Source: Liolophura sinensis (lineage: Eukaryota > Mollusca > Polyplacophora > Chitonida > Chitonidae). From it: a stretch of DNA of 64,000 nucleotides. The position numbers and the translations under genes are program-made. The notes under the pieces were generated by a model. That model was not told the DNA's origin, did not search any database, and saw nothing but the letters and a program-made list of their open reading frames with translations. Each line of letters begins with the position of its first letter. Position 1 is the first letter of the stretch. This document shows positions 15,610 to 30,652 of this stretch, piece after piece. Location of the stretch: the NCBI RefSeq assembly GCF_032854445.1, contig NC_088299.1, forward strand, positions 3,325,001 through 3,389,000, written 5' to 3'.

Positions 15610-18584
15610 GAATTTCTTGGGGAGTGTTTTTAGGGTGGCTACAGAATTTCACAAGGAAATGAATTGTTGACAGAGCCTTTTGGATTGCATTCAACCATTA
15701 ATGCATTGCTTACAAAGTCTGTATTGTGCCGCGCAGGTGGGGCAAGGGGAAATAACAGGACCTGTCCCTACCCACAGGTCATAGGCCTACTTAGTACTAC
15801 CAAGGTGCTATAATTTGTGTCTAGCTATCTCAGCTAATAATGTCAATATATATACATGTACATTCATTCTATACAGTCTTTTCTATAAGATCATTCCATT
15901 AAAATACATAATCTTATCTAAACAGAAATTCCACGTACATGCTCTTAAGCTCCAAATAAATGAAGTCTAATCATTGATAAAATAACACGTAAATTAATCT
16001 GGCAAGTGACCTAAAATTTCACCCCTGACTAAGTTGCACATTTTAGATCCTAAAATTCTGGAATTTCTACTGATCTTGAGGTATTATTTTGAGGTTTGTT
16101 TGAAAGGTCAAGGATGAGATCATACAGGAAAAATACAAATTTCACAAACAAATTTAAGGTGATGTACCATTCAATCATCAACAATGTCTGGGAAATGGAC
16201 GCTGATTTATTACACCTATAGCTACACACTGAGCTCAAACAAGCATACATGTACAACCTGCACCAGGAAGACCAAAGTGGAGTGTGTCACCACTTCCCCA
16301 GTTATCATCCATGGGTCACAGCTAATACAGAGGTCTTAAGTAACCAGTCTCTACACCTGCACAATGTTACACACCTGGCTACAGGACTGATCAGTTTTAT
16401 ACAGGTAAAATTTAACCACCCTCTTTAAATCACATTTCATTGTAAATCTTTCCAATTAAAATCTGTAATGTACATGTAGAATTTTTTCTGTTAATCAAGT
16501 GAAACATGTATAATGCATGTTTATAGTGATGCCAGTATATAGGGCCTACGTACACTGGGGTATTTTTTTTATCAACTGAAGCACAATGCTCTTCAATGAC
16601 AATGACATTTAATTGTTAGTCCAGTGCCCAATGCACATCATTTACACATTGTAGGTGTCATATTTAGGGATACGGAGTATACCATAACTCAGATAAATAA
16701 ATGAATATATACGGACAACAACAAAGGTAAAAGGCACGGACATGAGATTCTGTGATACTACATTGTAAAAAGATCAGGGAAATTATGACACACAAAAACT
16801 TTGATCAACTGAAGATTACAGTAAAAAACAAAAAAATGTATTTATACCTTGCACAACTGCAGTTAGGTTTATGGGTGGAGAAATCTGGATAGCCAGATCA
16901 AGTGATCTATCATTCTAAGCCTGCGGACATGGTTCCTAATTTAAAACCAGCCAGAGCTGAATTCAAGGTAGAAAGCGACCTCTGTCATCAGGGCTGATTG
17001 ATTGGATTACCAGTAATCCATTTAAAGCGTAACTAAAATTAAGACCTTAACAGACCAGCAACTTCATATACTTCTGTGCACTGGAACAAAGATCGAGCTG
17101 GAAATGTCAGCTGTTTTCACAAGAAGCTGCACATTTCCTGTAAAGGCTGAATAACAGTATCCACAAATAGATGCTTTCAATTTATCCAGAAAGGCAGAGA
17201 GAGGTATATTAACTTTGTGCCATGTGTAGCTTCGGTTGCTGCAAGAATGTCATCCTAATGGCTATTTACATTGCGCAGCCTTAAAGAGAATGAGCTGCAT
17301 GGAACAAGATATGCTGTCTTGTTTTTTTTTGTTCCCTTTCTAGCATTCCACAACATAAATACAATTGATAACACTAGTGAGATTCATGCAATGTTTGCTT
17401 ACATTTTTCTACCCCTATGTTACAACATGCACTGTTAGACCATATTGCCATAGAAACCAACCAGCACACAATTAGAGGTTTCATGGGATTAAGGCAAGAG
17501 CTGTAGTTATATGCCAATGGGTACAAGGTTGATATGCTAGGTCATGTGACTGGCTGAATCAATGAGATGAGTCAACTGAAACAGGGTCAACTGTCAGAGG
17601 TCAGAGGTGGCTGAATTCAAAAATAACTTGTGAAGATATGGCAGATGTTAAGCTACCAGGGATGAGCACATGTTATGGGGGTGATGTCAGGGAAGAGGGA
17701 GGCTGTGGTGTAGTTTGTGTGCATAGGGGCTGACAAGGTGCTGTATGTGAATGCCCCGGACATTTTCCAGACCTTACAGAGATCTAAGATTATGCTCCTG
17801 GTAGATGGAACAACACGCTGAAATGAGGTGCTAGACCTGGTTAACATTTGTTATAAATTAATACACAGCCCCAGAAACAGCTGATCTTTGGAGAGCATCC
17901 GAAACGTGTTTGCTTTCAGGCGAGGATTAACCAACCAATCGTAACTGTCATCCTGTATGACTTCACAGAGTCAGTCAGGAAGAGAGAGAAGGAGCTGTCT
18001 TATACAGTGATACATCGCTCACTGAATCACACTGACATTCAGATGGATCAATACAGTGTGACTGATCATACCCACAGTGTAGCACAGGGCATGTTCGGAT
18101 AAAACAAACAGACCAAGGCTGACAATCGTAACACTGCATGGTAGGTGCTAATCATTACATAATTTACCATGTCTTATTTTGGTACACATATGTCTATCAT
18201 GCATCTGTAGATGTTTTAACCACATTGAGGTTTATTTATTACAGCTTAATTAACAGTGGCAAATGACCGATCTGTATAAATTAAGGTGTACTGTTCATGA
18301 ATATGATACTGTAATTCTTCAAACCTTTCCAAATGTTTGCAAAGAGTTTATTCAAGCATATTCTGAAGTCATTATTCTGTGTAGACTGCTAAAATCATAC
18401 TTTTTGTGAAGCCCTGAAATTTGCCAATCCAACTGATGCAGTTATGTCTTCAAAATCAAATTACAAATCTGCATAAATTGCACTGAAAGTTGCTCTGTTA
18501 TATGCGAAAAGCTTACGCAATTATAGGGCACCCTTTTGCACTTGTGTTGTGCTGCTCATACCAATTATGTAACAAATCTTAGTT

Positions 18585-18640
<56 letters not shown>

Positions 18641-21600
18641 TGCAGAAGTTAAAGCCTGAAAATCATGATATGATCATCTAATCAAAAAAAAAAAAAGATA
18701 TCAAGATTGAAGTGGTTTAAGCCTAATTCAGTCAGATTGTGAGCAATATATCCAAATTATTACTGAATTAAGCAAATGATAAACTGTACACATGTTCAAA
18801 AAATATTGTTAAAAATCTTGCAAAAAGATCCTTCTTGACCTTAATCAAACGTGGCATTTGTCAGGTACAATCGTAATGTGGACAATTAATTCCCAACAAA
18901 GAATCAACTCAATTAATTGTCACAACTCGACTAAAACATCTGTTGAGTTCCTGCCAAGTGCTGACACATTGTCTACGACACTTCAATTCAAATCTGACAT
19001 TTCCCTTTTTCAACATTTCCTGTATTCATCTTTGAAAACTTCACAGATCTGGATTTACATATACTATGTTTACAACTTTGGTTAAAATGTCAAATGCCTG
19101 AAAATTTGTATCATTCAATGACAGAGTTCTGAGTTCAAGCCAAACACAATTGCAGCCATGAAACAAGAAAACAAATATACTATATTTTTACTCAAAAAAA
19201 TCTTGCTCCTATTCGAGTCCATGTGCCTTGTCAGGCATCTGTGGTAAACCACAAGTGACAGCCCCTATATCTCTGGCACAGTCCTCTCCACAGACTGTGG
19301 TTTTCTCCCACTAGAGTCAACCAGCTGTTTAACCAGTCTCATGGTTTAAGGTTGCACTTCAGGAACATGCATGGAAGTACACTGATCAGCTAGTGCCCCA
19401 CCCCAGGTACATCCCAAGGTCATAGAATAAAGCACTTCTTCAAGGAGCCCCAGCCCTCCGAGGTCAAAAACTAACACACTTCTCGTGGGACCAGGGGCTA
19501 TATGGTCTGCACTAAGTAAAAGATTATGGTAATTAGAATTAGGCAATGGTTTTTACCAGTTCTCTGTCAAAAAATCAAGAGCACATAACGAGGATAGCAG
19601 ATCTTTCTTGAAAAAGCAGATGAGAATACCACGTGATCATATCTGAAGCAGGTGCATCATCAGGTGTGCACCCAGATACATACTGGCTGGTCTTACACAC
19701 AAAATGGCTGACAACCTGTTGGATACTTAATTTTCTAAATCAATACTTTTGCACACAGATTCAAATCCACTTTATAGAGGACGACATCAGGACTCTATAG
19801 ATCCAAATGCTCATTTATTTATTTACTGATTTATTTATTTATTTATTTATTAGACTCTGGCTTAACAACATACTGAAGAATTTTTCACGACTACAGAGTG
19901 TCCAAGGAAAAAACCACAGAATTTTGGCAAGTTACTGACAATCTTTTCAACATGTGATATACAGAAACATTGTAATTACACACCATAATGGTGTCTTCAA
20001 CTAACACTGGACTAACCATGGGCCACATGAGTATTGTTGACCGTTTTTATAACTGTCACGCCAACGCCTCACAAACGACGACAGTAGGAGACCTAGCCCC
20101 AGGGGCTGATGAACATAAATATTCCATGCATGCAGACAGAAACAGTCTTAGGTCAAGATATACATGCAGGCATTTTAACTTTCCTCACTGACTTCAATGC
20201 AACATATTTTCACGCTAATCAAAACCAATTTTTCTGCAAAAATATCCCATGATGCCCTGGAAGATGTCTCCCACTAAATGATTGATACTAACATCAGTGC
20301 AAAGGTCCCTGAAGGTGATTCAGACAGATCACACCTCACCGTGCGCGTACTGGACACCTAGAGCTGCCCATCAGCCAGACTGCTTCAGAATTTGAGTGTC
20401 CAAAATCGAAGATCAGTCTTGCCGTATGTATACGTACGTAACATGCTAACGTACAGGACCCAGGGTTGAGAACACGTTCCTACTATCGAGACTTACCTGG
20501 CGTTGCTGTAATAAGTATTATTGATACTGTCTATTATATAAGTCAGCATCTTAATTATCAAATATTCTGAAGTCTGTCCAATCATTTCGCTTGTTAAAAA
20601 TTGGCTGTTTGGAAATACTTCTAAATCTTCCAAAAAAGTCTTGAATTAATACCCAACCTGCCCCTTTCGTGCATGCACGCAAAATTTCATGACTTTAATG
20701 TTCTAAATTCTGAGAAGGGAAATTTGAAGTTAGTAAGTACTCAGCCTACACATCAGCATGCCATCTTTAAATACACACTTAAATACATTTCCTAAAGATC
20801 TGTCCTACTTGTACAAAGTAAATACTTCCAGATACATTTTTCAAACCCAAAATAGAAAAGTATTATTCCACAGCATAATTAAGTTGGTATCTAATGTTCA
20901 CTTTGAGCTGTTCAATGTACACGTGCCCTAAATAGCCATAAATTTTGACCATAAATTTTGTCCATGACCCACTTCCCCATTTTCCCTGATTCTGAGGGTT
21001 GTATTGATTTTAGAAAGGTGTTGTAAGGTTTGCTTGGAACATGGGATGATATTCTACTGGAAAGTTACAAGTTTCAGCACTAAAAATAATATTTTGTGAC
21101 ATTTATTTGCTTCTAAAAAAAAAAAGAAAAGGAAATTTTGTGTCCGAAATTATAGATCATTTAGAGTACCGGTACTTCAAGAGGTACATTATTGGAAATT
21201 GAGGTAAATCACACCATGCTCAAAATACAACATTTATATGAGGAAAGCTGAACCATCCAGAGAAAAAACTGGCACTCGGCCTGTAGGTTTATAGGTTCTG
21301 ACTCAGTACAACTGTAATCTGACTGTCATTGTTTATCCTCTAAGTCTTACACAAAGTAAACACTGAAGGTCTGTATTTGGCACAATGATCTTGTCTTCAG
21401 AGGTTTGTAGATTCTCCACTGAAGGTTAGGTAAACAGGAAAACATACATGTATGCATGTGATCACGTACATTATACAAAGGGGTGTGACTTCAGATATGT
21501 GAGGAGTTAAGGGGAAATGAAAGAAACAATGAAACATTTAGTTTTACATGTAATGTGCATTATTACATGTTATTATTACATGTTATGTGCATTATTACAG

Positions 21601-24600
21601 GCTGCCATGTAATAATGCACATAATCTAATTACCTAGCTAGTAATTTTTTTTTCCGTTATTCGTTACAGTGAAAAAGTAATTTTAAACTGAGGCTAACAA
21701 CATGATCGAATCAAATGTAAGTGAAACTTTAACATGAAAGTTACACTTGATAAGCACCTTTTTCACAGATGTGAAATTTTTGAAAATGTTAAAACATGTG
21801 AAAAAGCCTGCTATCAAAGTAATTATTCAGAGTCTTGGGAAAAACAACCTTTATGACAACATAAACTATAAATAAATATAAAACATGTAACGTGAAAAGA
21901 TATCATAATATTAGAGACAACTTAGATTCATCGCCCCTGACACCCCCGCCACATCCCCTACCCAACCCCCCACCCAACCCCCCACCTTGTCTGCCATTCA
22001 GTTTATGATTTTGCCTATGGGCTATTTTCTCTAAGGTACAGCTGGGAACAGACAAGAGACAAGGTGACCTGACATGAATGTGACCTTGTGGTCTAAGACA
22101 TAACTATTATGTTACTGTCTGCTGGAATTGTTCTGTTTCTGAGAGCAGGGAGTCAGAATGACTTAGACAGAGGGATGTTCTGTACTCTTTGATAAGGGGA
22201 GGCAGACTGATGGTGTGACGCGTACTGGAGAAGGGTGTAGGGCATGTCACAAAGTCTGGGAGTTTAAACGTGCAGTGATGGTGTAGGAACGATGTCTGAG
22301 GAATGGAGTACTGCGGCGCGATAGGGATGGGAGTATCAAAGGGCCTAGCATAGGGGTATCACAGGGCCTGGCATGGGCTCAGATTTTAGAGAGGGTCATA
22401 TTGATCTCTATGTGCTATGAGGGGGTCACATGGTCAGATGAGGGTCACATGATCAGGTGGAGATCACATGGCCAGGTTCTTGGATGACATGATCATTGGG
22501 TGGGGGTCACATTGTCAGGTTGATGGGGGTGACATATTCAATTGGTGGTGTCACAAGGGGTAACATGTTCAGGTGTGAAACTAGATGTGGTAGGAGCAGA
22601 GAAGATTTTGGGGCCAAGGGTGTGATTTTTGCTCCTTCCAGATACACCAAATAAAAGGCTGGATGAACAAGAGTGGGGTGAAGGGCGAGACAGGGTGACA
22701 CAGGTATGATCTTTGTAAGCTTCGGAAATTGAGCGTTAATGGCAGAGATTCAGCAGTACATAGATAACTACAGTCAGGACAGGGGTGGAGGTGGAGAGGC
22801 TGTTTTATGTGGGGAAGGAGAATTGGGGAACAGGATCCCTTCAAGTCTGTTGGCAGTAATATCCCATTATCTGCACGTGTCTTCATTATGGTTCTAGCTG
22901 CTTTATTCTGCACTCAATTTATCGCTTTTACAACTGCGAGCAGATTTATTGGATGTGGAATTGTCAGCTGACAAAGCACATCACAAGCTATATACCTGTC
23001 TGAGGCTGGATAGACTTACCTGGCAACTAGGGGCCATCAGACCTATTTATTGGCAGAACATTTCCTGTACACCAGAGTGCGAATACATAACTGCTGCATT
23101 TTTAGCTGTGACTAAGGGCAGCTCTATAAAATTCTCACAACCTATCTTTTAACATTGCCACCTGCTTTTTAAGATGGGCGAAACATTTACAACATCGCTT
23201 CTGGTTGGCTGAGATCAGAGAGGGAAGATCAGGTTGCCTGGGTTAAACTGTTAGTAAAGTTTCACTTACTTTTGAAGCAACAGGTACATTTGTGTTAATA
23301 GTGCAGCTGGTGTTTTTGGTATTTATTATTTATGAATAACTAGCTGGCATGAAGTCAGAATTAGTGCAGGATTAAGGGAAACATTTTCCAATCTGGCCTA
23401 CAACTTCAGACATGTTGGGGACAGCACACGTCGAAAAACTGATATTATAGTCAATGGATTAGAGTACAGATCTGTATTTTGGAAAGATATGTTTGGAAGA
23501 ATGAAACAGATCTCAGATCTAAATTTGTTCATGCATTTGTACAATACCATGTAACAGATGGTAATCATACAACAGCCTCAGATGTCAAATATTGATTGAA
23601 GCTCCTTGTACATCCCGATGAATCATCCTTCTAAGCTTTAAAAACAACAGAATTGTAAATACACACGCAGATAGATAAACACTAACATTATAACTATAAG
23701 CTTTTCAAGAATGTCCTTTTCTAAACATGTAGCTTAGTAAGAAAGAGTTCAGTGAACTGTGATAAAAGATTAAACAACCAAGGTAAACCGGTACATTAAG
23801 GACCTGTATATAAGCTTACACAAAAATCACCTTCAAAGAAACTTGTATGGTAATTAGCAAATATAATGGCTGCCTATATTATATTATGTAACTACTATCC
23901 ATTTTTTCTTGCCAATTCCTGTATGATCATTACGAATCCATTTCTCTCCAAGCTGTCATTTCACTGCTTTATTGGCTGAAGAGACTAAAATGTTTCTTAA
24001 ACCTGGGATACAACATGATAAACATTGTATCCCAGCTTAAATATTGATTTTCTAATCACACTTCAAGGAGAAGATCACATAAAAATCCTGCAAATTTCAG
24101 ATGAAAAGGTGTGAAATGTTATTAGTAAATATGGTCTGAAGTTATCCGTAAATATGGTCTTCATTAAAGAAAAAAAGGCCATTTGAAAATAATTTTTGTA
24201 TGGTGGGTATTTGGGATCATGCACCATAGGTATATGTGATGTTTACATTGTAATGTTCCATAAGATGATGTGATGCATGTCTAATAAATTTATTTGAATG
24301 TAAATTTGTATTTTATATCTAAACACATGTATTAAATATGAGTTATGATAATATTTAGGAATATATTATAAGTATATATATATGGTCAAAATACTAGCTA
24401 GTTTAAAAAATTTTGTCAGCAAGAAAGTCCGAATCCATGCCCCAATATATTTACTGGACATGACTGACTTCCTTACTTACGACTTTATTATGCAAAGATG
24501 ATATATACTAAGAGGTGGTACCATATTCTCATCATGCAAAAAGTAATATACATCATGTCGTTTTCTCTTTAAGGAAAAATCAGAAAAAAATGTTAACCAT

Positions 24601-25720
24601 CACATTTACAAATAACTTTTCACATTCTTTTTTTCAAAGTTTAGCTCATTTTTATAGTTTTCTTCATCCTTTAAACTGTTTGACACCCAATATCGTCATT
24701 ATCTATTGATAACACATAAACCTGACAATTTTTTATCATAGCCAGTTTAATCCTGTAGCCAGCTCTGTGGGAAGGATTTAACAGCCAGCTATTCTCTTAC
24801 AGTACTAAGTGCTTATTCTGGTAATTACTGTTTTAAGTCAATTTGTCACAAGTTGACATGTTTAGACCTGACACAAACAGGATTTCACTTTTACCTGGCT
24901 TTATCAAAATCTAAACCTCAAAGGATCATCAGACCTTTTTCTCACAGAGGAGTTTTTCTCTTTTTTTAGCAAACCCTGGTTGACCTCTTTTTCCACACTG
25001 CTGTAATTTTTACTGGGTCATATCAATTTGTTGGGGATTGTTTTTGTAAAGCTCAGGTTCTGGGCCTTTGGCAATCTGTGTCTATAACCAGCCAAGCCAC
25101 ACTTTACCTGCCAGTGTAATAGCCATGCAGACATACCTGGAGATAACGAGTCATTCCTACCTGTCGAATCGGATTCACCTGCTTTCTTGATCGTTAATGA
25201 TTACAGGTACAAGTAGTCAAACAGACGTTGCTTAATTAGCATATATTCCTCTAGAACAGGTAAAAATACCTGCTTTATGCCTCAGGGTAAATCTGCCTGC
25301 TTTAAGTTCTGTGCATATTCTTATATTCTGTTCATGGTTCTGTGATACAGGTAGGCTTTTCTAACTTTATCTGGCTAGACAGACAGACCTTTCATCCAAA
25401 ATTTATTTCTGGTTTGCTTAATTGCCACAGAATTGACGATCCAGGCCTGATGAAGTATTTGTGACCAATATACCTGTATCAGTGTGTAGAGGTTAGTCTG
25501 TCAGTTATATTTCACAGGTGGATTCATTGGTCCTGTGCCCTTAGAGACACATTTTAGCACACTGTACATGTATCTAATAATTCAACATATAAAAGCAGTA
25601 TTTAGATTAGTGAGTGAGACTGACTGACTGGCTGACTGACTGACTGACTGACTGGCTGACTGACTGGCTGACTGACTGACTGACTGGCTGGCTGGCTGAA
25701 AGACAGTATACTTAATACGG

Positions 25721-25761
<41 letters not shown>

Positions 25762-27605
25762 TCTTACCCCCCTGGCTGATATTGATCCCCTGTTTTGTAT
25801 GTTGTAGATGTGGATAGCACACAACACCTGTGGCATGTCTGAACATTACAGTCAACCTACCTAGGTAAGTCACCTATATTACCTATATTATATATACATC
25901 AATTTAAATGCGTGATAATTCTCTTTCATTTTCAACCACACAAAAATAGATCTTGACCATAAAAACTGAATGGTCGTGGGTTCCCCTCCACCCGGGTGTG
26001 CCCTTTTTCCTCCAACCATAATGTCGTGTAAGGGTAATATTCTTTGAGTACCGCACAAAACACCTATCCAATACATCAACTAAAAATTCTTTTTGGCAAG
26101 CAAATCAAAATGGCAAATTGACACACTAATAAGGCTTCTTAGCCATGAGAGAACTTCAGATTCAATATATATATCAAGCATGTGGCCATCTGTGTTCAAA
26201 TGGGAAATTTCTATATTTCAGTATGTATGAACGTGCCAGAAAATACATGTTTTAAATTACAACATTCTATCAATCATTTGACTATGAAAGAATGAATCTG
26301 TATGCATGCACGTTGGTCCTGATTATCTTCACAAATGCTGATCTGACGATTTCACAATTGCTGGCTGCAATGTGCTAAAGACACAAGAAAGTGCAGCGTT
26401 GAGTACTTGAAAAACTGTATGCATATTTGGTAATAATGATGTATAGGTACACTGCACTGACATATTACAAAACTACAAATCTGGCATGATGTTGGTATGA
26501 GATGTTTTTTTTTTATCTTCTTTTGTTAGTGAATCCTCTTTTTCTATACAATTATCTTCTACAGAATTTTCCGGATTTAGCTTAGAAATGAAAAAAATTA
26601 TGAGATGTGTGGTAGTTTTGTGTCCTAGTGTCTGTCTGTCAGCTAGCACATTCTCCTATATTTCATTGGCTGGTTCAACAATTCACCACTGTTAACACAT
26701 TCATCCAGTATATTACATCTAGATTTGATCATCTTTTGTCACGAGTACAGCCTTTTGTCTCCAGGTCCTATAATTGAATATCTTTCACACAGGTGTCATC
26801 GCCAACATAAAGCACACACTTCCTACTCACTTCACCTGTTCATTGTTTTCCTCGTTAATGATCTACCTGACATTTATTTGAACACAATCCGTAACTAAAT
26901 GCACACAAAAGCTTATTCAACATATGTATATGGGGTCAAGATATTGTTCTGAATTTTCTAAAAAAAAACTACATACACAAAAAAATGCCCAACCATTTTG
27001 CATAACCGCAAGTGATAGAAATGAACATAAGATAAAAGTTAACATAGTCTGAACCTTTGTACCATGACCATAATAAAGGCAAACTAGTCTGCACAGAGGG
27101 CGAAAAAAGGCATAAAAACAGAAATATGCAAATGAGTTAAAAACGATCATGCAAATTAGGCAATATCATTGTAAAGACAAATCTCATACATGCATATATA
27201 CATGTACATTCATCTGAAACTCTCTAAAAAGTTTCAAAAACAACTATAAGGTCTCAAACAGGTATTCTTTCATTCATTGTGAATCGCCTAATTAACACCA
27301 TTTACTGTTAATACAGAAAGGTTTTGTTTTTTTGTTTGTTTTTTTTTTGCTGCTTCTGGGCAACAACTCCAAGCAGAGTAATACAGAGCATGACTAACTG
27401 AAAAACTGAGAACTAATATTACATTACAAATAGCAATAGATGGAACTCATACCTGTATTCTGAGGATAGGGATAGTCTACAGGTGGCAGATATGCCGATC
27501 CTCAGCCTATACATGTAATGGCAAAAAATTACTACAATACCTATTTCATCCAATGAATGAAAGCCTTTAACTTGATAAGTTACACCAAGTCATTATATAT
27601 ATATA

Positions 27606-27653
<48 letters not shown>

Positions 27654-30597
27654 GCATACATGTGCATGTACTCACCTTTGTATGTTTTATTGATTATACC
27701 AGTATATAGCTTAATATGATTTATTTCAGCGATAAATAATTTATGATTCAAGAATAAAACTGATTATTTCTTTGCCTTAATTCCTCTTCTTCAGTATTCG
27801 GTCATATAGGTTTGTCTAAATGTTTGTGATTTTAACACAATTATAAATCCCTATGAAATGATAAATTTGAAATTTCTACAAACACATATTACCACAATCA
27901 TGCAACTCCATATAACATGAATGCACTCTGAGGCTAGAACATACTCTGCTGCCTTGAAGCTAGATTCTAACACTTCTGTTGCTATGGATACCATGTGCAC
28001 ATTTAAATAATGTAAAACATGGATAACAATGGTTAGTGACACATTTTTCTTAAGAATATCAAAAGCTTGAGCCAAACACATAAATACTAACGTAGATAAT
28101 TGTTCACGGACTATTCAGATGCATGTGTATGCAGAGAAGTCTGAGAACAAGATCAAAGAAAAATAGCTAGTGGAAAGCATGAAACATCTTATCCTTGATT
28201 ATCATTTAATCATTTAGAAGTTGATATCAAGATTCAAGGGTGAATCAAGGGTGAACAGTTTACTTATTTATTTATTTCACTGGTGTTTTACACCGTACTC
28301 AAGAAAATTTTACTCATATGACGGCAGCCAGCATTATGGTGGGAGGAAACCGGTAAAAGCCCCGAGGAAACACATGACCATCCTCAGGTCGCTGGGAGAC
28401 ATTCCAACGTACGACCAGAGAGGGAGCCAGCATGAGATGGACTTGAACTCATGGCGACCACATTGGGGCAAGGCTCCTGGGTCATTACATCATGCTGGCG
28501 TGTTAACGCCCTCGGTCACCGAAGCTCCCTTGACTGTTTATGCATTTCTGGATACTACTGAAATGTTAAACTTCAGATAAAAGTGCACAGATTGCAACAT
28601 ATATCTCAGTATCAAGAAGGGAATAAATTCACACACCACTGTTATATTCTGGTACCTGCGGAATTAAACTCAATGGAGTACCGTACGGGAAGGCGTGTTT
28701 AAGCAGCCTGCAGATGCATGCAAACAAGCCAGTTTTAAGTATGCACCATATGTTATTGGAAACGCAGAACGTCTTACTTCATGTCACAATCCCGGACATT
28801 TACACAGCTGACACGCACTAAAACAATGTACCCAGGTACACAGACCTGTGTTAAATGCTGTGTAATTAGGTAGTACAAGCAGAACAAAGGCTCATATATT
28901 AATTAATTAGCAAGATAAGAAGCACTCCTGTACTGTACAAGCAGACAAAGCACGCTCATTGGCTATAAGGTGTGCCATTTTCTTGTCATGGATTTATCTA
29001 CCTATTCACAAACATTAAGCCATTAATACCGTGGAAATAAAAACCAAGTAAATTCAGAATCTGCAACAGTTTTGTTGCACGTAAACCACCAACCAATCAG
29101 AATCAAAGAAATTGTTAAAAATACAAAATTTACATATGCATAAATGGATCTAAATATAGTTTATCAAGGACAATTTGTGAACCATAAAATGAATACGCAT
29201 GCAAAATTTCATCAAAATCAGATAATAATTTTAGCAGTTATTGCACGGAAACTGCATAGCATGGTAGACGCATAAACCAACTGAGAGGTAGACGGACAGA
29301 CCCAAATTCACATCAACAATTATGCAACTAAATTCTTATGCGTATGGTTTTCCTAAACCTTGGCTGGCGACTTTCTTTCACAAGTTCATGTACACAAGCA
29401 AATGTTCTCTACAAAGCAATGTTATAAGCATGAAAAACAGACATCATATGCCACTGTAATTCTTCAACCTTTTCGCATGTTTGCAAGGTGTTTGATAGAC
29501 TAATAACATTATACTTTTTGTGAATCCCTGAAACTGGCCAATCCAACCAATGTGGTGTTATCTCTAATATCGGGTTAAAAATGAGCAAACCATAATTCCT
29601 CAACCTTTTGCATGTGATAGAGCAACTTTCAATACAATTTATGCCCATTTATAATTAGATTTTAGAAACAAAACTACACTTGTCTGATTGGCCCAAATTC
29701 AGGTCATAAAAAAAAATATATTTTTACCAGTCTGCGTAGAATAATTTTATCATTCTGCACAGAATAATGCCTTCAGATTAAGCGTGAATAAACACCTTGC
29801 AAATATTCAAAAAGGTTGAAGAATTACAGTAAACTGCACTTAAAGTTGCTCTTTCATATGAGAAAACGTTGTGGAAATAGGGTATGAACATTTAATTAGT
29901 GTGTTGTCTTACCAAATTTCAAATCAAAGATAAAAATTTAACTGATTTAAAAATCTGATGCAGGGAAGTGTGTGAGGTAACATGAACACACAATAAGTGT
30001 TACCCCCTGTAATAAATATATGGTGGTTTCCTTCAGATTTGATTATGATATGTAGTGCACAAGCAGTTTTCCACTGTATATAATCTGTCCTCAACACACT
30101 ATGTGAGAAAATCTCACACAGACAACAACCCTCATAATACAGCTTCGTATTACCCTCAAACATGTCAAACAGTTAAACAATACCTATGGTTCTCTTACCT
30201 GTTATTGTAAGATACGGAGAATATTTCATCAGCGCCAATTTAGTGACAACTGCCCATGCATGAATCATGAATATAAAAGGGACGTGCTTGGGCAATTTGC
30301 CAACATCACAACAAGGATATAAAAAAGAAACACTTTAGTTCACAGTGAAAAACAATAAACAAACCACAACAGCAGGAAAAATATGCGAGTGACAGCTACA
30401 TGCAGATCATGCTAAACAGAGAGATTTCTCCACATACATGTAAGTATATATCACCCGAGTACATTCCATTCTGAATAATATGAATCGCTTAAAATTAAGG
30501 AAATTATTAGGTTATATTTCTTAATGTTGTAACCATTTACTGTTTAGACATATGTTATAGATAAAGGCCCTATTTGGTATATGAAACTAGTACAGGC

Positions 30598-30652
<55 letters not shown>

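Larger units (their letters stand above)
14202..25609. other. Gene-free intronic stretch
   Basis: AT-rich intron sequence between the 35-bp array and the GACT tract. It holds two (TA)n tracts and MITE-like pieces near 16.0, 18.3 and 20.9 kb, plus a loose repeat of GGTCACATG-type units around 22400-22575. I recognise no exon, RNA gene or transposon protein here. Confidence 0.5.

Noticed and set aside
19813-19960. Possible SINE-1 copy after a TTTA-repeat tract
   Set aside because: Only the tail and a weak GAAGAATTTTTCAC match; body blocks are absent.
28221-28580. 119-codon plus-strand frame
   Set aside because: Lies across an antisense SINE-1 copy; no protein similarity.
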